Notes: generated from the letters alone by a model not told the origin. A stretch of 64,000 nt of DNA from Candidatus Mycobacterium wuenschmannii (GCF_030252325.1 NZ_CP126981.1:1240001-1304000); one strand, 5' to 3'; counted from the stretch's first letter, positions 26,107-35,107 are shown. Made by a program: numbers and translations.

Positions 26107-26352
26107 CAACGCGCCCTTCGGAATTGACGGCCCGAAGACCTTTTTCGGCAGGGCGGTGATGCGTCGCACGGACCCCAGCCGCCAGGTCTGACCGCGCAGC
26201 GGAACGCTCGCCTCGCGCGTAACGGTGAGATCGGGCTCGATCGTTCTCCGATATGTACTGACCGGCGGGTACAGCTCGAAAACGCCGAGAATCACGATCG
26301 CGACCGCTACCACGGCGAGCGCGATCAGATTCCTGACCCAGATCCTGGTCAC
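25852..26352 (-). CDS. Exported/anchored protein, third gene of a tandem set
   Basis: 166 residues. A hydrophobic helix at about 9-25 (LIALAVVAVAIVILGVF) is an anchor or uncleaved signal; the rest looks like a beta-rich extracytoplasmic domain with GPSIPKGALLIAVTL and two Cys that may pair. Its ATG overlaps the previous gene's stop by 4 bp (ATGA), so it is translationally coupled to the gene at 26349-26942. The last 255 bp overlap the opposite-strand membrane protein. It shares length, anchor position and beta-rich style with its two neighbours, which suggests ancient duplication, but I cannot name the family. Confidence 0.75.
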   Translation of the reverse strand: MTRIWVRNLIALAVVAVAIVILGVFELYPPVSTYRRTIEPDLTVTREASVPLRGQTWRLGSVRRITALPKKVFGPSIPKGALLIAVTLERSGPPIDEPCVGFLTDGHRRWRDQASSGESFPVSPDATGFCSRPGPLQFNFLLPSDVAPTALDITGARDAILLRITL

Positions 26353-26942
26353 TGAGCCGGACCTATCTCGTAGGGCTGGACGGTGACCTTGTCGCTGCGC
26401 TCCAGCGGACGGGTGTCGAGATCGATCACCACTTGGCTGCTGAGGCGGTCCTCGCCACCGACATGGACCAACAGTTGCAGCGGGCTACTGACCTTGGGCG
26501 CCAGCAACTCCGGCGCGACGTCGAACACCCAGTGGCCGTGCTGCGGCAAGCCCGGGTCAACCCGAACGCCGTATCCGGGCGCGGGACGCATCGACGGCAT
26601 GTAAGTGTTCTGACCCACCCGCAGTTCGGCCGCCGGATTGGTCGACGACTCGATCGCCGAGAGCGTCGCGTCGACCACCAACCACACTCCCGTCGCGGAC
26701 ATCGTCCGCGAGCTGTATGGGCCGGTCGCAAACTTTCCTTTCGGCGCGACCCGCACCCCCGTGACGGTCACGGCCATTTCCTTTCCCCGCACCTCGGCTC
26801 CGAGCGCGCCGTGCACGTCGAACGGGGCGTACACCTGAGTCGGCACCGGCAGGTGATGCCACAGCCACGCCGAGGCGGCGATCAGCACGGCCGTCGCCGG
26901 TAACGTCGCGTGGCGAGCCAGTCGGTCACGGATGCCGCTCAT
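26349..26942 (-). CDS. Exported/anchored beta-rich protein, second gene of a tandem set
   Basis: 197 residues. N-terminal hydrophobic segment about 14-27 (TLPATAVLIAASAWLWH) followed by an extracytoplasmic domain with GKEMAVTVTGVRVAPKG, GVWLVVDATLSAI and PLQLLVHVGG, which reads like the DUF4352/telokin Ig-like fold of exported proteins. It overlaps both neighbours by 4 bp at ATGA junctions. Function unknown; the set is preceded by a NanT-type transporter on the same strand. Confidence 0.75.
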   Translation of the reverse strand: MSGIRDRLARHATLPATAVLIAASAWLWHHLPVPTQVYAPFDVHGALGAEVRGKEMAVTVTGVRVAPKGKFATGPYSSRTMSATGVWLVVDATLSAIESSTNPAAELRVGQNTYMPSMRPAPGYGVRVDPGLPQHGHWVFDVAPELLAPKVSSPLQLLVHVGGEDRLSSQVVIDLDTRPLERSDKVTVQPYEIGPAQ

Positions 26943-27544
26943 CGTTTCACCACCGGCACGACGACCTGCGCGAAAACCGTGTCGCTGGGCAGCCAGTCCA
27001 GGCCGTAGGTGACGACCATCTGCTGAAGTATCTTCTTCGAAACCCTTACCGTCACAGTGGAATCGGGCTTGACCTCGCCGGTGGGCACCTTCCAGAGAAA
27101 GAGCAGGTCGTCGGAGAGCTTCGGTCCCATACTCGCAACGATGGAGCCGTCGGCGATGCGGTAGGCGCCGGCGAATTCCTTGTTGGGCAGCTGCAGGTCG
27201 AATTCAGGACCGCCGACGCCGGTGTCCAGGTGACCCCGGATGGGCCCATCGTTGCGGATCCTGCTCGACAGGCCGAGATAGCTCCGACCCGGCACCGCCG
27301 GCAGGAGCACATGCTCGCCGGCCCGCACGTCGTCGAGCAGGACCGCCCGCTTCACGGTCATCGTGAATTCGCCGTCGCTGTAGGGCTGGTCGACCTTGAA
27401 CACCGTCGGCTTGGCTTCCACGTCGTCGAGCCCGCCGAACAACGCCGCCACCGCCACCACCACGCCCGCGACGAGATGCCACAGTTGGGGCAGCTTCAAC
27501 CCAACCAGCTCGCCGCGAATGAACCGCCTGAGGCCGCCCGACAT
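26939..27544 (-). CDS. Exported/anchored beta-rich protein, first gene of a tandem set
   Basis: 201 residues from the ATG at 27544 (an open frame to 27583 would run into the transporter gene). A hydrophobic helix lies near 20-36 (LWHLVAGVVVAVAALFG); the domain after it contains DGEFTMTVKRAVLLDD, SYLGLSSRIRNDG and TVTVRVSKK, again Ig-like. Start is 10 bp after the transporter stop, so one transcript is likely. No family name can be given with confidence. Confidence 0.75.
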   Translation of the reverse strand: MSGGLRRFIRGELVGLKLPQLWHLVAGVVVAVAALFGGLDDVEAKPTVFKVDQPYSDGEFTMTVKRAVLLDDVRAGEHVLLPAVPGRSYLGLSSRIRNDGPIRGHLDTGVGGPEFDLQLPNKEFAGAYRIADGSIVASMGPKLSDDLLFLWKVPTGEVKPDSTVTVRVSKKILQQMVVTYGLDWLPSDTVFAQVVVPVVKR

Positions 27545-27554
27545 ACGGCTGAGC

Positions 27555-28829
27555 CTATCCGCCGTCAGCGGTCGGCGTCGCACTGCTTTCGCTGCTGCCG
27601 AAGCGGATACCGGTGGCGTCGCGGCCGACCGCGGTCAAGACCGCGACCACGATCAGTACGGGTCCGATTGTTGCCGCGAGAGCGAACGGGTAGCCGTGGG
27701 TTTCGGCCAGCCGTTCCTGGATCGGCAGGTTGAACGCCGCCAGCAGGTTTCCCAACTGGTAGGTGACCCCGGGGTAGAAGCCCCGGATGGCGTCGGGCGA
27801 CATTTCGGTCAGGTGCGCGGGAATCACGCCCCAGGCGCCCTGCACGGCGAACTGCATCAGGAACGAGCCAAGGCACAGCATCGCCGCGGTGTGCGAGTAG
27901 GCGAACAGCGGCACGATCGGCAGCCCCAGCACGGCACAGAACACCACGGTGTGACGGCGGCCGAATCGTTGCGACAGCGAGCCGAAGATCAGCCCGCCGG
28001 CGATGGCTCCGAGGTTGTACACCACCACAATCCATTTCGTGGTGGCGTGGGACAGGCCGGCACCGCCGTCGTGCGTGGCCGACAGGAACGTGGGATAGAC
28101 GTCCTGGGTGCCGTGGCTCATCCAGTTGAACGCCGCCATCAACAGCACCAGATAGACGAACCGTCGTACGACCTTGGCGTCGCGGAGCACATCGCGAATC
28201 CTGGTGCGCGTCAACTTCATTCGGTCCTGCTCGGCCTCCCAGACTTCGGACTCCTGTACCCGGTAGCGGATGATGAGGCTGATCAGCGCCGGGATGATGC
28301 TCAGCCCGAACAGCCACCGCCAGGACAGCCCGAGGTGGTCGATCACCACCAGCGACGCCACCGTGGCCAACAAATAGCCGAATGCGTAACCCTCCTGTAG
28401 CAGGCCGGAGAAGAACCCTCGTCGCTCGACGGGAACCTTCTCCATCGCCAGCGCGGCACCCAAACCCCACTCACCGCCCATACCAATGCCATACAGCAGT
28501 CGCAGCACGACGAGGACGGTGAAGTTCGGCGCGAACGCGCACAAAAAGCCGACGATCGAATAGAAGACCACGTCCACCATCAGCGGCAGCCGTCGCCCCA
28601 CCCGGTCGGCCCACAACCCGAACAGCAGCGCGCCCACCGGTCGCATCAGCAACGTGGCGGTGGTCAAGAACGCGACTTCGGCCTTGCTGTGGTGGAACGT
28701 CTTCGCGATATCCGCATAGACCAGGACCACGAGGAAGTAGTCGAAGGCATCCATCGTCCAGCCCAGCATCGCGGCGAGGAACGAGTTGCGTTGGTCCTTG
28801 GTCAGCGGTGGGTTACCAGGCACTCGCAC
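27555..28829 (-). CDS. nanT: MFS transporter, NanT-type (sialate:H+ symporter family)
   Basis: 424 residues with about 12 membrane helices. The signature between helices 2 and 3, [16 protein letters not shown], and [18 protein letters not shown] are typical of the sialate/carboxylate-proton symporter group. M. tuberculosis has a nanT gene (Rv1902c) after cinA by memory, matching the position. Real substrate in mycobacteria is unproven; small carboxylic acids are as likely as sialic acid. GTG 28829 is used, with no clear ribosome site. Three tandem exported proteins follow it on the same strand. Confidence 0.85.
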   Translation of the reverse strand: MRVPGNPPLTKDQRNSFLAAMLGWTMDAFDYFLVVLVYADIAKTFHHSKAEVAFLTTATLLMRPVGALLFGLWADRVGRRLPLMVDVVFYSIVGFLCAFAPNFTVLVVLRLLYGIGMGGEWGLGAALAMEKVPVERRGFFSGLLQEGYAFGYLLATVASLVVIDHLGLSWRWLFGLSIIPALISLIIRYRVQESEVWEAEQDRMKLTRTRIRDVLRDAKVVRRFVYLVLLMAAFNWMSHGTQDVYPTFLSATHDGGAGLSHATTKWIVVVYNLGAIAGGLIFGSLSQRFGRRHTVVFCAVLGLPIVPLFAYSHTAAMLCLGSFLMQFAVQGAWGVIPAHLTEMSPDAIRGFYPGVTYQLGNLLAAFNLPIQERLAETHGYPFALAATIGPVLIVVAVLTAVGRDATGIRFGSSESSATPTADGG

Positions 28830-28874
28830 CGTTTATCACACGGCACGCGGTGGTGTCGCGCGCTAAACGAGAAT

Positions 28875-29789
28875 TCACTTCTTTTCGATGCTGTCCCACA
28901 ACTCGACCATGGTGCGCAGAATCTCCTCCGCGAATCCCAGTCCGGCGAGGTGACTTTCGCCGGGCAGGGTGTACAACTCCGCGTCGGGCAATCGGCTGAC
29001 GACGTGTTGTCCGTGCGCGAACGGCACGATGTGGTCTTTGTCCCCGTGCCACCAACGGACCGGAATCTTGACCTGGTCGAGCCGAAAACCCCAGTCCTTG
29101 GCGAAGACCAGGATGTCCGCGAACGGCGCCGCCAGCTGCTTGCGGGAACCGTTGAGCAAGTCGTCGAGGAACATCGCCTTGAATTCCGGGCGCACCAGTA
29201 GCCGGCGGTCGCCTTCCGGGGACACCCCGGCGTAGAGGTAGAGCGCCGGTTCGGCCACTGGCTTGAGCAGCCTGATGAAACCGGCGGCCGCCAACCGGAT
29301 CGGCAGGCCCGCGACCCTCAACAGCGGGGCGACCATCGTCCCCAGCCCCATCAAGCCGCCGCCCATCGCCTCGGGCCCGACGGTCGGTGCGACGCCACCG
29401 AGCACACCGACGGCGATCACCCGATCGGGCATCGCGGCCGCGCAGGCCAGCGTGTACGGGCCACCGCCGGACAGGCCGATGACGGTCATCTTGTCGATAC
29501 CGAGAATGTCGGCCATCGTGCGCAGGTCGTCGGCGAAAGCGAGGACATTCTCGTATTGGTGCGGGGTTGACGCACCGATACCGGGCCGATCGATGCCGAT
29601 CAGGCGAATGTGATTGTCCTCGGCGTATTGACGCGCCTCGGCCGGAATCTGCCGACGCGCGCCAGGTGTTCCGTGCAGCCAGAAGAACGCGCGCCCCTGC
29701 GGGTCGCCGAACTCGGCGAATCCCAGCTGACGATCCTCGCCGACGGCGATGTTGCCCTCCAGCTTCGGGCGGGCGATCGAATAAGCCAT
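28875..29789 (-). CDS. Alpha/beta hydrolase
   Basis: 304 residues. Oxyanion-hole motif WLHGTPGARRQ (about 37-47), nucleophile elbow GLSGGG (Ser about 106), acid in WWHGDKDHIVP and His in GESHLAG. Typical soluble epoxide-hydrolase/lipase-type fold with a cap domain between about 135 and 215. No signal peptide. It is near the position of lipJ in M. tuberculosis but lacks a cyclase domain, so I do not call it lipJ. Substrate unknown. Confidence 0.85.
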   Translation of the reverse strand: MAYSIARPKLEGNIAVGEDRQLGFAEFGDPQGRAFFWLHGTPGARRQIPAEARQYAEDNHIRLIGIDRPGIGASTPHQYENVLAFADDLRTMADILGIDKMTVIGLSGGGPYTLACAAAMPDRVIAVGVLGGVAPTVGPEAMGGGLMGLGTMVAPLLRVAGLPIRLAAAGFIRLLKPVAEPALYLYAGVSPEGDRRLLVRPEFKAMFLDDLLNGSRKQLAAPFADILVFAKDWGFRLDQVKIPVRWWHGDKDHIVPFAHGQHVVSRLPDAELYTLPGESHLAGLGFAEEILRTMVELWDSIEKK

Positions 29790-29998
29790 GACGGCAGTGT
29801 TACACGAATAGTGGGCGCCAACTGCGGTTATCCCGTTCTGGCACTCGACGAGGTCGGTCCGGCAGGCAACTGGGTGCGTACCACGGTTGTCGAGTCGATG
29901 CCGTTACCAATAACCTCTTCTCGGGAGCTGTCGGTACAAGAGAAGTGGTGGCAGCCCGTCGCGACTTGAGCTGAAGACCATCAAAGAGTTGAGGGATC

Positions 29999-30592
29999 AT
30001 GGGCGAATTCGATAAGCACGAAGGTGAAGCGCAAACAATTGTGAATCTCGCCGAAGCGGCGATGCACATGTACCGGGCGGCGATTGATTCGCTGCCGTTC
30101 CCCGAAGACAAGAAATTTCAGAAGCGCGCGGAAATCGTGCTGACCGGTATGCGGAAACTCCGTTCCGCGCTGACCGAGGCGGCCAGCCACAGCAGGCCTA
30201 CCCCCACCGTGATGATGGCGCTCAGCGACGTCCGGCGGCGCTACGACGATCTGATGGAGCGGACCGCCGATGCCCCCGGATCGACTCTGGGACAACAGCT
30301 TTACAACGCCCGCGTACACGCGAAACTGTCGGCGCACGAGGCCGCCAACGGGTTCGGGCTGCGGCGTGAGCTACCCGACGAGCTCGAAGAAGGCGGCACG
30401 CCCACCGCTTCGGAGACGCCGTTGGTGGAGCAGTTGATCGCCGCGATCCGGGTGGTCGCCGGATTGGACGAGGGCGAATTCGAGGCCGCGCCGCCGGCCG
30501 CCGATGAGCACGTCAACGGCACCAACGGCACCGATTGGGACGAGGCGCTGGCTCTCAACGGAGCCGGCGACGAGGCCCACGCCCACAACTAG
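29999..30592 (+). CDS. Conserved mycobacterial protein with degenerate XRE-like segment (paralogue 2)
   Basis: 197 residues. Clear paralogue of the gene at 4119-4616: matching blocks are NLAEAAMHMYRAAIDSLP, VRRRYDDLM, APGSTLGQQLY and HAKLSAHEAANGFGL. Here the helix-turn-helix half departs from the first copy after NGFGL, and a longer acidic Asn/Ala-rich tail follows (about 160-197, ending DEAHAHN). ATG 29999 has GAGGG just upstream. The 210-bp gap before it carries no other gene. Function unknown; the pair implies a small family with a fixed core and variable tail. Confidence 0.78.
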   Translation: MGEFDKHEGEAQTIVNLAEAAMHMYRAAIDSLPFPEDKKFQKRAEIVLTGMRKLRSALTEAASHSRPTPTVMMALSDVRRRYDDLMERTADAPGSTLGQQLYNARVHAKLSAHEAANGFGLRRELPDELEEGGTPTASETPLVEQLIAAIRVVAGLDEGEFEAAPPAADEHVNGTNGTDWDEALALNGAGDEAHAHN

Positions 30593-30601
30593 TCGGCTGC
30601 G

Positions 30602-31819
30602 TCAGCGAATGGGCAGGCCGGTGATCGCGCGCCCGATCACCAGCCGCTGAATTTCGCTGGTGCCCTCAAAGATGGTGAAGATCTTCGCATCTCGGTGCAT
30701 CCGCTCGACCGGATAGTCGCGGGTGTAGCCGTTACCACCGAGGATCTGGATGGCCTCGTCGGTGACGTAGACCGCGGTCTCGCTGGCGTACAGCTTCGCC
30801 ATCGATCCCTCGGCCGAGGTGAACGGCTTGTTGTTGCGCTGCATCCAACTGGCCCGCCATACCAGCATCCTCGACGCGTCGATGCGACTCTTCATGTCGG
30901 CCAATTTGAATGCGACAGCTTGGAATTCGGCGATCTTGCGGCCGAACTGCTCACGCTGGCCGGCGTAGTCGAGCGCGTATTCGTAAGCGGCACGGGCGAT
31001 GCCGAGAGCCATCGCACCCACGGTCGGGCGCGTACGTTCGAATGTCATCATCGCGGCTTGGCTCGAGGTGCGATGCCCCTCCTTGATTCTGGCGATCCGC
31101 GCTTCGAACTTCTCGCGGCCACCGAGGATCAGCTCACCGGGAAGGCGGACGTCGTCGAGCACCACCTCGGCGGTGTGCGAGGCACGGATGCCGTGCTTCT
31201 TGAACTTCTGGCCCTGCGACAGGCCCTTGGTGCCGGGGGGCACGATGAACGTCGCCTGACCGCGGGTGCCCAACTCGGGCTCGACCGATGCGACGACGAC
31301 GTGGACGTTGGCGATCCCGCCGTTGGTCGCCCAGGTCTTGGTCCCGTTGAGCACCCACTCGCCGGAGGCCTCGTCGTACTTCGCCCGGGTGCGAACGGCG
31401 CCGACGTCGGAGCCGGCGCCGGGCTCCGATGAGCAGAACGCGGCCAGCGCCGGGTCGCCCGGGCTGCCGAACATCTGCGGCAGCCACTCACCGATCTGCT
31501 GCGGGGTGCCGTTGGCGGCCAGTGCCGCCGCGGCCAGACCGGTCGCCATGATGGACAACGCGATACCGGCGTCGCCCCAGAACATCTCCTCGAAGACGGT
31601 CGGCATGCCCAGCCCGCTCGCCTCGCCGGCCATCTGCGCGAACAGGTCCGGGGTGTAGAGGCCGACCTTGGCGGCTTCCTGGATGATCGGCCACGGCGTT
31701 TCTTCGCGCTCGTCCCACTCGGCCGCGGCGGGGCGTATCACCGAGTCGGCGAACTCGTGCACCCAGTCGCGGACTTGCACTACTTCATCGGACAGGTCCA
31801 GCGAAAAGGTCGTGTCCAT
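30602..31819 (-). CDS. Acyl-CoA dehydrogenase (FadE)
   Basis: 405 residues, full length and apparently catalytic: FCSSEPGAGSDVGAV, WATNGGIANVHVVVA, YAGQREQFGRKIAEFQA, and the C-terminal IFEGTSEIQRLVI with the canonical Glu before Gly-Thr. ATG 31819 is preferred because AGGAG lies just upstream; the open frame to 31915 lacks family residues. Short palindromes and a TATACT lie in the upstream gap, possible sites for a TetR-type regulator. Substrate chain length cannot be judged. Confidence 0.92.
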   Translation of the reverse strand: MDTTFSLDLSDEVVQVRDWVHEFADSVIRPAAAEWDEREETPWPIIQEAAKVGLYTPDLFAQMAGEASGLGMPTVFEEMFWGDAGIALSIMATGLAAAALAANGTPQQIGEWLPQMFGSPGDPALAAFCSSEPGAGSDVGAVRTRAKYDEASGEWVLNGTKTWATNGGIANVHVVVASVEPELGTRGQATFIVPPGTKGLSQGQKFKKHGIRASHTAEVVLDDVRLPGELILGGREKFEARIARIKEGHRTSSQAAMMTFERTRPTVGAMALGIARAAYEYALDYAGQREQFGRKIAEFQAVAFKLADMKSRIDASRMLVWRASWMQRNNKPFTSAEGSMAKLYASETAVYVTDEAIQILGGNGYTRDYPVERMHRDAKIFTIFEGTSEIQRLVIGRAITGLPIR

Positions 31820-31886
31820 CAGTGCTCCTATCAGGCGTTGCGCCCGGATGCGGGTAGTGCCCGAACAGTTCGGCCACTGGCGCATA

Positions 31887-31906
31887 CAGTAAACGTTTGT
31901 ATACTG
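31887..31906. promoter_or_regulatory. Palindromic element upstream of the FadE gene
   Basis: CAGTA...TACTG arms (31887-31891 and 31902-31906) flank an AAACGTTT palindrome (31891-31898). It is about 70 bp upstream of the FadE start at 31819 and 100 bp before the divergent lipase. Looks like an operator for a dimeric repressor; identity unknown. Confidence 0.4.
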
Positions 31907-32009
31907 AACGATCAAACCGGCAGCTCAGAACCGACTCCAGCCACGGGGTTCAGGCAGTTCGGCAAGTTGCCAGGCCATTTTGACATCTGTCTACCCGAGC
32001 GGGGGCCAT

Positions 32010-33284
32010 ATGCAACGCAGCGATATTCGCGCCGTCGGTGAACTGGCGGGGGAGGCGACCTCGGTACTGACCACCCTGGTTCGGGGCATGCACGACGGCA
32101 TCTCCACGAGGGTCTTCGACTCCATCGGCCCGTCGGCGGAACCGACGCGGGTGATCCACGACGGCATCTCGCGGGCGGTCTACACCGGTGTCGACCGCGG
32201 ACTGCGCGGCGCGAGTCGCGTCGCCGGCCGCGTGGCGGCGGAGATCTGGGGTAACGAGGTCGACGAGGCGCTGGAATCGCGCAGCGACTCGATCGGCGCC
32301 GTACTGGCCGCGGTCAACGGCATCTACGGCGACGAGTTGACCGATCTCGAGAATCCACTCGCCGGCGCGATGGTGATTCGCCGCGACGGAAAGCCGGTGG
32401 CGCTCACCACCGATGCGCTGGCGGCCGCCTACCCGGACGCGACCGGCCGGGTCGTCGTCTTCGTGCACGGCTGGTGCATGACCGAGCGGGGATGGTCGCG
32501 AGTGCCGCGCGACACCGACGACGTCCGCGGCTACGGCGCCCGATTGCAGGCCGACCTCGGCTTCAGCCCAATCCTGTTGCGCTACAACAGCGGATTGCAC
32601 ATCTCGATCAACGGCCGGACCCTCGCCGGATTACTCGACCTGCTCAGCGACCAGTGGCCGGTTCCGATCTCCGAACTCGTGCTGGTGGGCCACTCGATGG
32701 GTGGACTGGTGGTGCGCAGCGCGTGCTACTACGGCGCCGAGCAGCAGCACGACTGGGCCGGCGCGGTCACCCGCGTGGTGTGCCTGGGTTCGCCGCATCT
32801 CGGTGCGGACCTGGAAAAAGGCGTGAACATCGCGGCGTGGGCGCTGGCCAAACTGCCCGAAACCCGGGCGATCGCAGCATTTTTGAACGCCCGCAGCGAC
32901 GGCGTGAAGGATTTGCGGTTCGGCGCCTGCCTCGACGAGGACTGGGCCGACACCGATCCGGACGAGTTTCTGCGCGACCGCTGCCACGAGGCGCCGTTTC
33001 TGCCGCACGCCACCTATCACTACGTGTCGACAACGGTGACCCCGACCCTGCTCGGGATGCTGGCGGGCGACCATCTGGTGCGCTCGAAAAGCGCTGCGGG
33101 ACTTGGCCGATCACGGCGCGTCCCCTTCCTGGCAGAACAGGGACTGGTGCTGACCGGGTTGAATCACTTCGACCTGCTCAACCACCCACTGGTGTACGCC
33201 AAGCTGCGGGATTGGCTGTCGCCGTTAGCGATCGGCCCGGGCAGCCTCGGCGATGTGGGCCGCGACGACAGTGGCGACGTCTAA
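32010..33284 (+). CDS. Alpha/beta-hydrolase lipase-type protein (PGAP1-like)
   Basis: 424 residues. The first about 130 residues are helical and mycobacterial-specific; the hydrolase follows with VVVFVHGWCMTERGW (oxyanion hole, about 150), nucleophile elbow GHSMGG (about 229-234), GSPHLGADLEKGV, and the acid/His pair in GDHLV and GLNHFDLLNHP. Similar to PGAP1/triacylglycerol-lipase-like enzymes. No signal peptide. ATG 32010 is used; the frame opens earlier without homology. Its 3' end overlaps the opposite-strand hydrolase 33225-33905 by 60 bp. Confidence 0.83.
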   Translation: MQRSDIRAVGELAGEATSVLTTLVRGMHDGISTRVFDSIGPSAEPTRVIHDGISRAVYTGVDRGLRGASRVAGRVAAEIWGNEVDEALESRSDSIGAVLAAVNGIYGDELTDLENPLAGAMVIRRDGKPVALTTDALAAAYPDATGRVVVFVHGWCMTERGWSRVPRDTDDVRGYGARLQADLGFSPILLRYNSGLHISINGRTLAGLLDLLSDQWPVPISELVLVGHSMGGLVVRSACYYGAEQQHDWAGAVTRVVCLGSPHLGADLEKGVNIAAWALAKLPETRAIAAFLNARSDGVKDLRFGACLDEDWADTDPDEFLRDRCHEAPFLPHATYHYVSTTVTPTLLGMLAGDHLVRSKSAAGLGRSRRVPFLAEQGLVLTGLNHFDLLNHPLVYAKLRDWLSPLAIGPGSLGDVGRDDSGDV

Positions 33285-33905
33285 CGAGCGGGCGTCGGTC
33301 ACGGCGTGATAGGCGCGCGCGGCCGGGTCGTAGACGGCCCCGGCGATCGACCCGTGGTCAGCGGGTAACTCGCGGACCGCGACCGGCCAGTCGGCGCCCC
33401 GCAGAGCGCCGGCGAAGTCGTGGGCGACCGCGAGCGGGATGACGGGATCGTCGGCGCCGGATAGCAGCGTGAAGGGCGTCGGTTGCGCGGCGTCCCGAAG
33501 CAGACTCGCCGGGAGTTCGTTGAAGATCGGGTCGGGCACCATGAATGCACCTGCCAGACAGACGGTATGGGCGAAACGCATACCGACCTGATTGGCCTGG
33601 ATCGTCAGCGCCGCCGCCGCGAGGCCGCCCATCGACCAGCCGGTCAGCACGAGGTGGTCGGGGTCGTCGACCCGGTCACGGGTGAAGTGCACCGAGGCCA
33701 GCAGATCGGCGCGGCCACCGTCTGCGGCGTGAGAATTCCAGTCTGGGGCAACGACACCTAGGCCGTGTCCGGCGATCAGCTCGGCGAGCGCGCGGACCGA
33801 GGCGCGCGCGTCGGCTTGCTGCCCGTGCCACAGCAACACGGTGGGCTGAGACGGTTCTCCGAATACGTCCGCGCAGCGTCCGGCGGCGTATTCGACGGTC
33901 TGCAT
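33225..33905 (-). CDS. Alpha/beta hydrolase (esterase type)
   Basis: 226 residues from ATG 33905. Elements are LLWHGQQADARAS near the oxyanion hole, nucleophile elbow GWSMGG (about 102-107), LLSGADDPVIP with the acid and ADHGSIAG with His. Compact, cap-less fold. It lies 22 bp after the stop of the exported gene at 33928, so both may share a transcript. Its 3' end overlaps the convergent lipase gene by 60 bp. Substrate unknown. Confidence 0.8.
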   Translation of the reverse strand: MQTVEYAAGRCADVFGEPSQPTVLLWHGQQADARASVRALAELIAGHGLGVVAPDWNSHAADGGRADLLASVHFTRDRVDDPDHLVLTGWSMGGLAAAALTIQANQVGMRFAHTVCLAGAFMVPDPIFNELPASLLRDAAQPTPFTLLSGADDPVIPLAVAHDFAGALRGADWPVAVRELPADHGSIAGAVYDPAARAYHAVTDARSLDVATVVAAHIAEAARADR

Positions 33906-33927
33906 ATGGGGTCGGTCGGCCTCGCGG

Positions 33928-34446
33928 CTACTTGGGTGGAGCCGGCTGGGCGGGGGCGGGCTGTTGCGGGGCCGGCGCGCCGCCGCCACCGCCGATGAGC
34001 GTGTTGAGAATGCCCAGCCCGATACCGGCCTGCTCCGGCGACTTACCGGGGTCGGGGACCGCGGCGTCGTTCTTCTGCCACATCTGGCAGCCGTTTGTCT
34101 TGAACGTCTTGTCGGTCGCCTCGATACGCACGACCTGAGGCTTCTTGCTCATCGCGTTGTCGAGGGGTTGCTTGGCGTCCTCGCCCAGCCGCTTCCAGTA
34201 GCAGACCCCGGTGCCGACGGGGCCGGCCGAGGTGTACACGCCGGGCACGATGTCGGTGCCGACGTTGTACACGCCGTCCTTGTCGATGGTCGTCTTGGCC
34301 GGGGCCGGCGCCCCCGCGTGAGCAGGGGCGGGGCCGGGCGACGGCGAGGGCGTGGGATCGGCGCCGGCGACAGCGGTCGATACGCCCCAGGCCAGCGTCA
34401 TCAGCGCGGCAGCAAGAGTTGGCTTAGACGTCACAAATAGCAGCAT
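33928..34446 (-). CDS. Secreted protein, Rv1906c-like
   Basis: 172 residues. Signal peptide (hydrophobic core LAAALMTLAWGVSTAVAG) and Pro/Ala-rich linker precede a compact domain with VYNVGTDIVPGVYTSAGP, CYWKRLG and NGCQMWQ; the two cysteines may pair. It strongly recalls Rv1906c of M. tuberculosis. C terminus is Gly/Pro/Ala/Gln-rich. ATG 34446 is used; a GTG at 34434 would give a shorter signal. Function unknown. Confidence 0.82.
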   Translation of the reverse strand: MLLFVTSKPTLAAALMTLAWGVSTAVAGADPTPSPSPGPAPAHAGAPAPAKTTIDKDGVYNVGTDIVPGVYTSAGPVGTGVCYWKRLGEDAKQPLDNAMSKKPQVVRIEATDKTFKTNGCQMWQKNDAAVPDPGKSPEQAGIGLGILNTLIGGGGGAPAPQQPAPAQPAPPK

Positions 34447-34486
34447 ACGGACTCTGCGGAAATCGCGGCGGTGCGCGAATGCGCGA

Positions 34487-34945
34487 CTAGGCGGTTTTGT
34501 TGAACAACGGGAGCAACAGCCGGCGACGGGCCGTGGTGGCGTCGGCGAAGTAGTGCAGCGCCTCGTGGACCGTGGTCGCGGTCGGGAACCTGTCGTCCTC
34601 GTGAGTCAGCAGCAAGGTCAGGCTCACAGCCTGGCTGGGAATCAGTGCCCATTCCAGCCCCGCAGCGTTGCAGGCCTCGTCCACTGCGTACAGCAGTCGC
34701 ACAGCCTGGGCTCCGAAGGTCTCCACACCCGTCAGGTCGATGACGAATGGCTTGTCCGGAAGGTTGAAGCGCTCCGAGTACGCGATCACCTGATCGACGT
34801 TGCTGGCATCGATCGCGCCGGCGATCGTCACGACCGTGGCCAGGTGGCGGCACTGGGCCCGAACCGCCGCCCCGTCGCAGTCGAAAGGAAGGTCGGCGTG
34901 TCGCGGCGACACGTGCGTAGTTTTCGTGCTAGCCGAGTTCTTCAT
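34487..34945 (-). CDS. STAS-domain anti-anti-sigma-like protein (Rv1904-like)
   Basis: 152 residues. STAS fold: VVTIAGAIDASNVDQVI (about 39-55), FVIDLTGVETFGAQAVRLLY (the usual phospho-Ser position reads Gly-Ala around FGAQ), then WALIPSQAV. Anti-anti-sigma factors use a Ser or Thr there; its absence (GAQ rather than DSSG) suggests the switch is lost or altered. ATG 34945 with GGGGG about 8 bases upstream is chosen over 34960. M. tuberculosis Rv1904 is similar by memory. Partner sigma system is not nearby. Confidence 0.78.
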   Translation of the reverse strand: MKNSASTKTTHVSPRHADLPFDCDGAAVRAQCRHLATVVTIAGAIDASNVDQVIAYSERFNLPDKPFVIDLTGVETFGAQAVRLLYAVDEACNAAGLEWALIPSQAVSLTLLLTHEDDRFPTATTVHEALHYFADATTARRRLLLPLFNKTA

Positions 34946-35107
34946 GCGACGGGCCCCCATTCCCAAACACTGCTTTTGCGGTATCGGGATCGGCGGCGAC
35001 CCCAACCTGATTGAGACGCTAATTGGCTACTCTAAGGTCACTTGTTAGGGCGTTTAATACTTTGCTAAGAAACGTTTTCGCCCACCCACTGCACAGGCCG
35101 GTTTCGC

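Noticed and set aside
28875..29789. Calling the alpha/beta hydrolase lipJ from its neighbourhood
   Set aside because: LipJ of M. tuberculosis has an additional cyclase-like domain, which is missing here; position alone is not enough.
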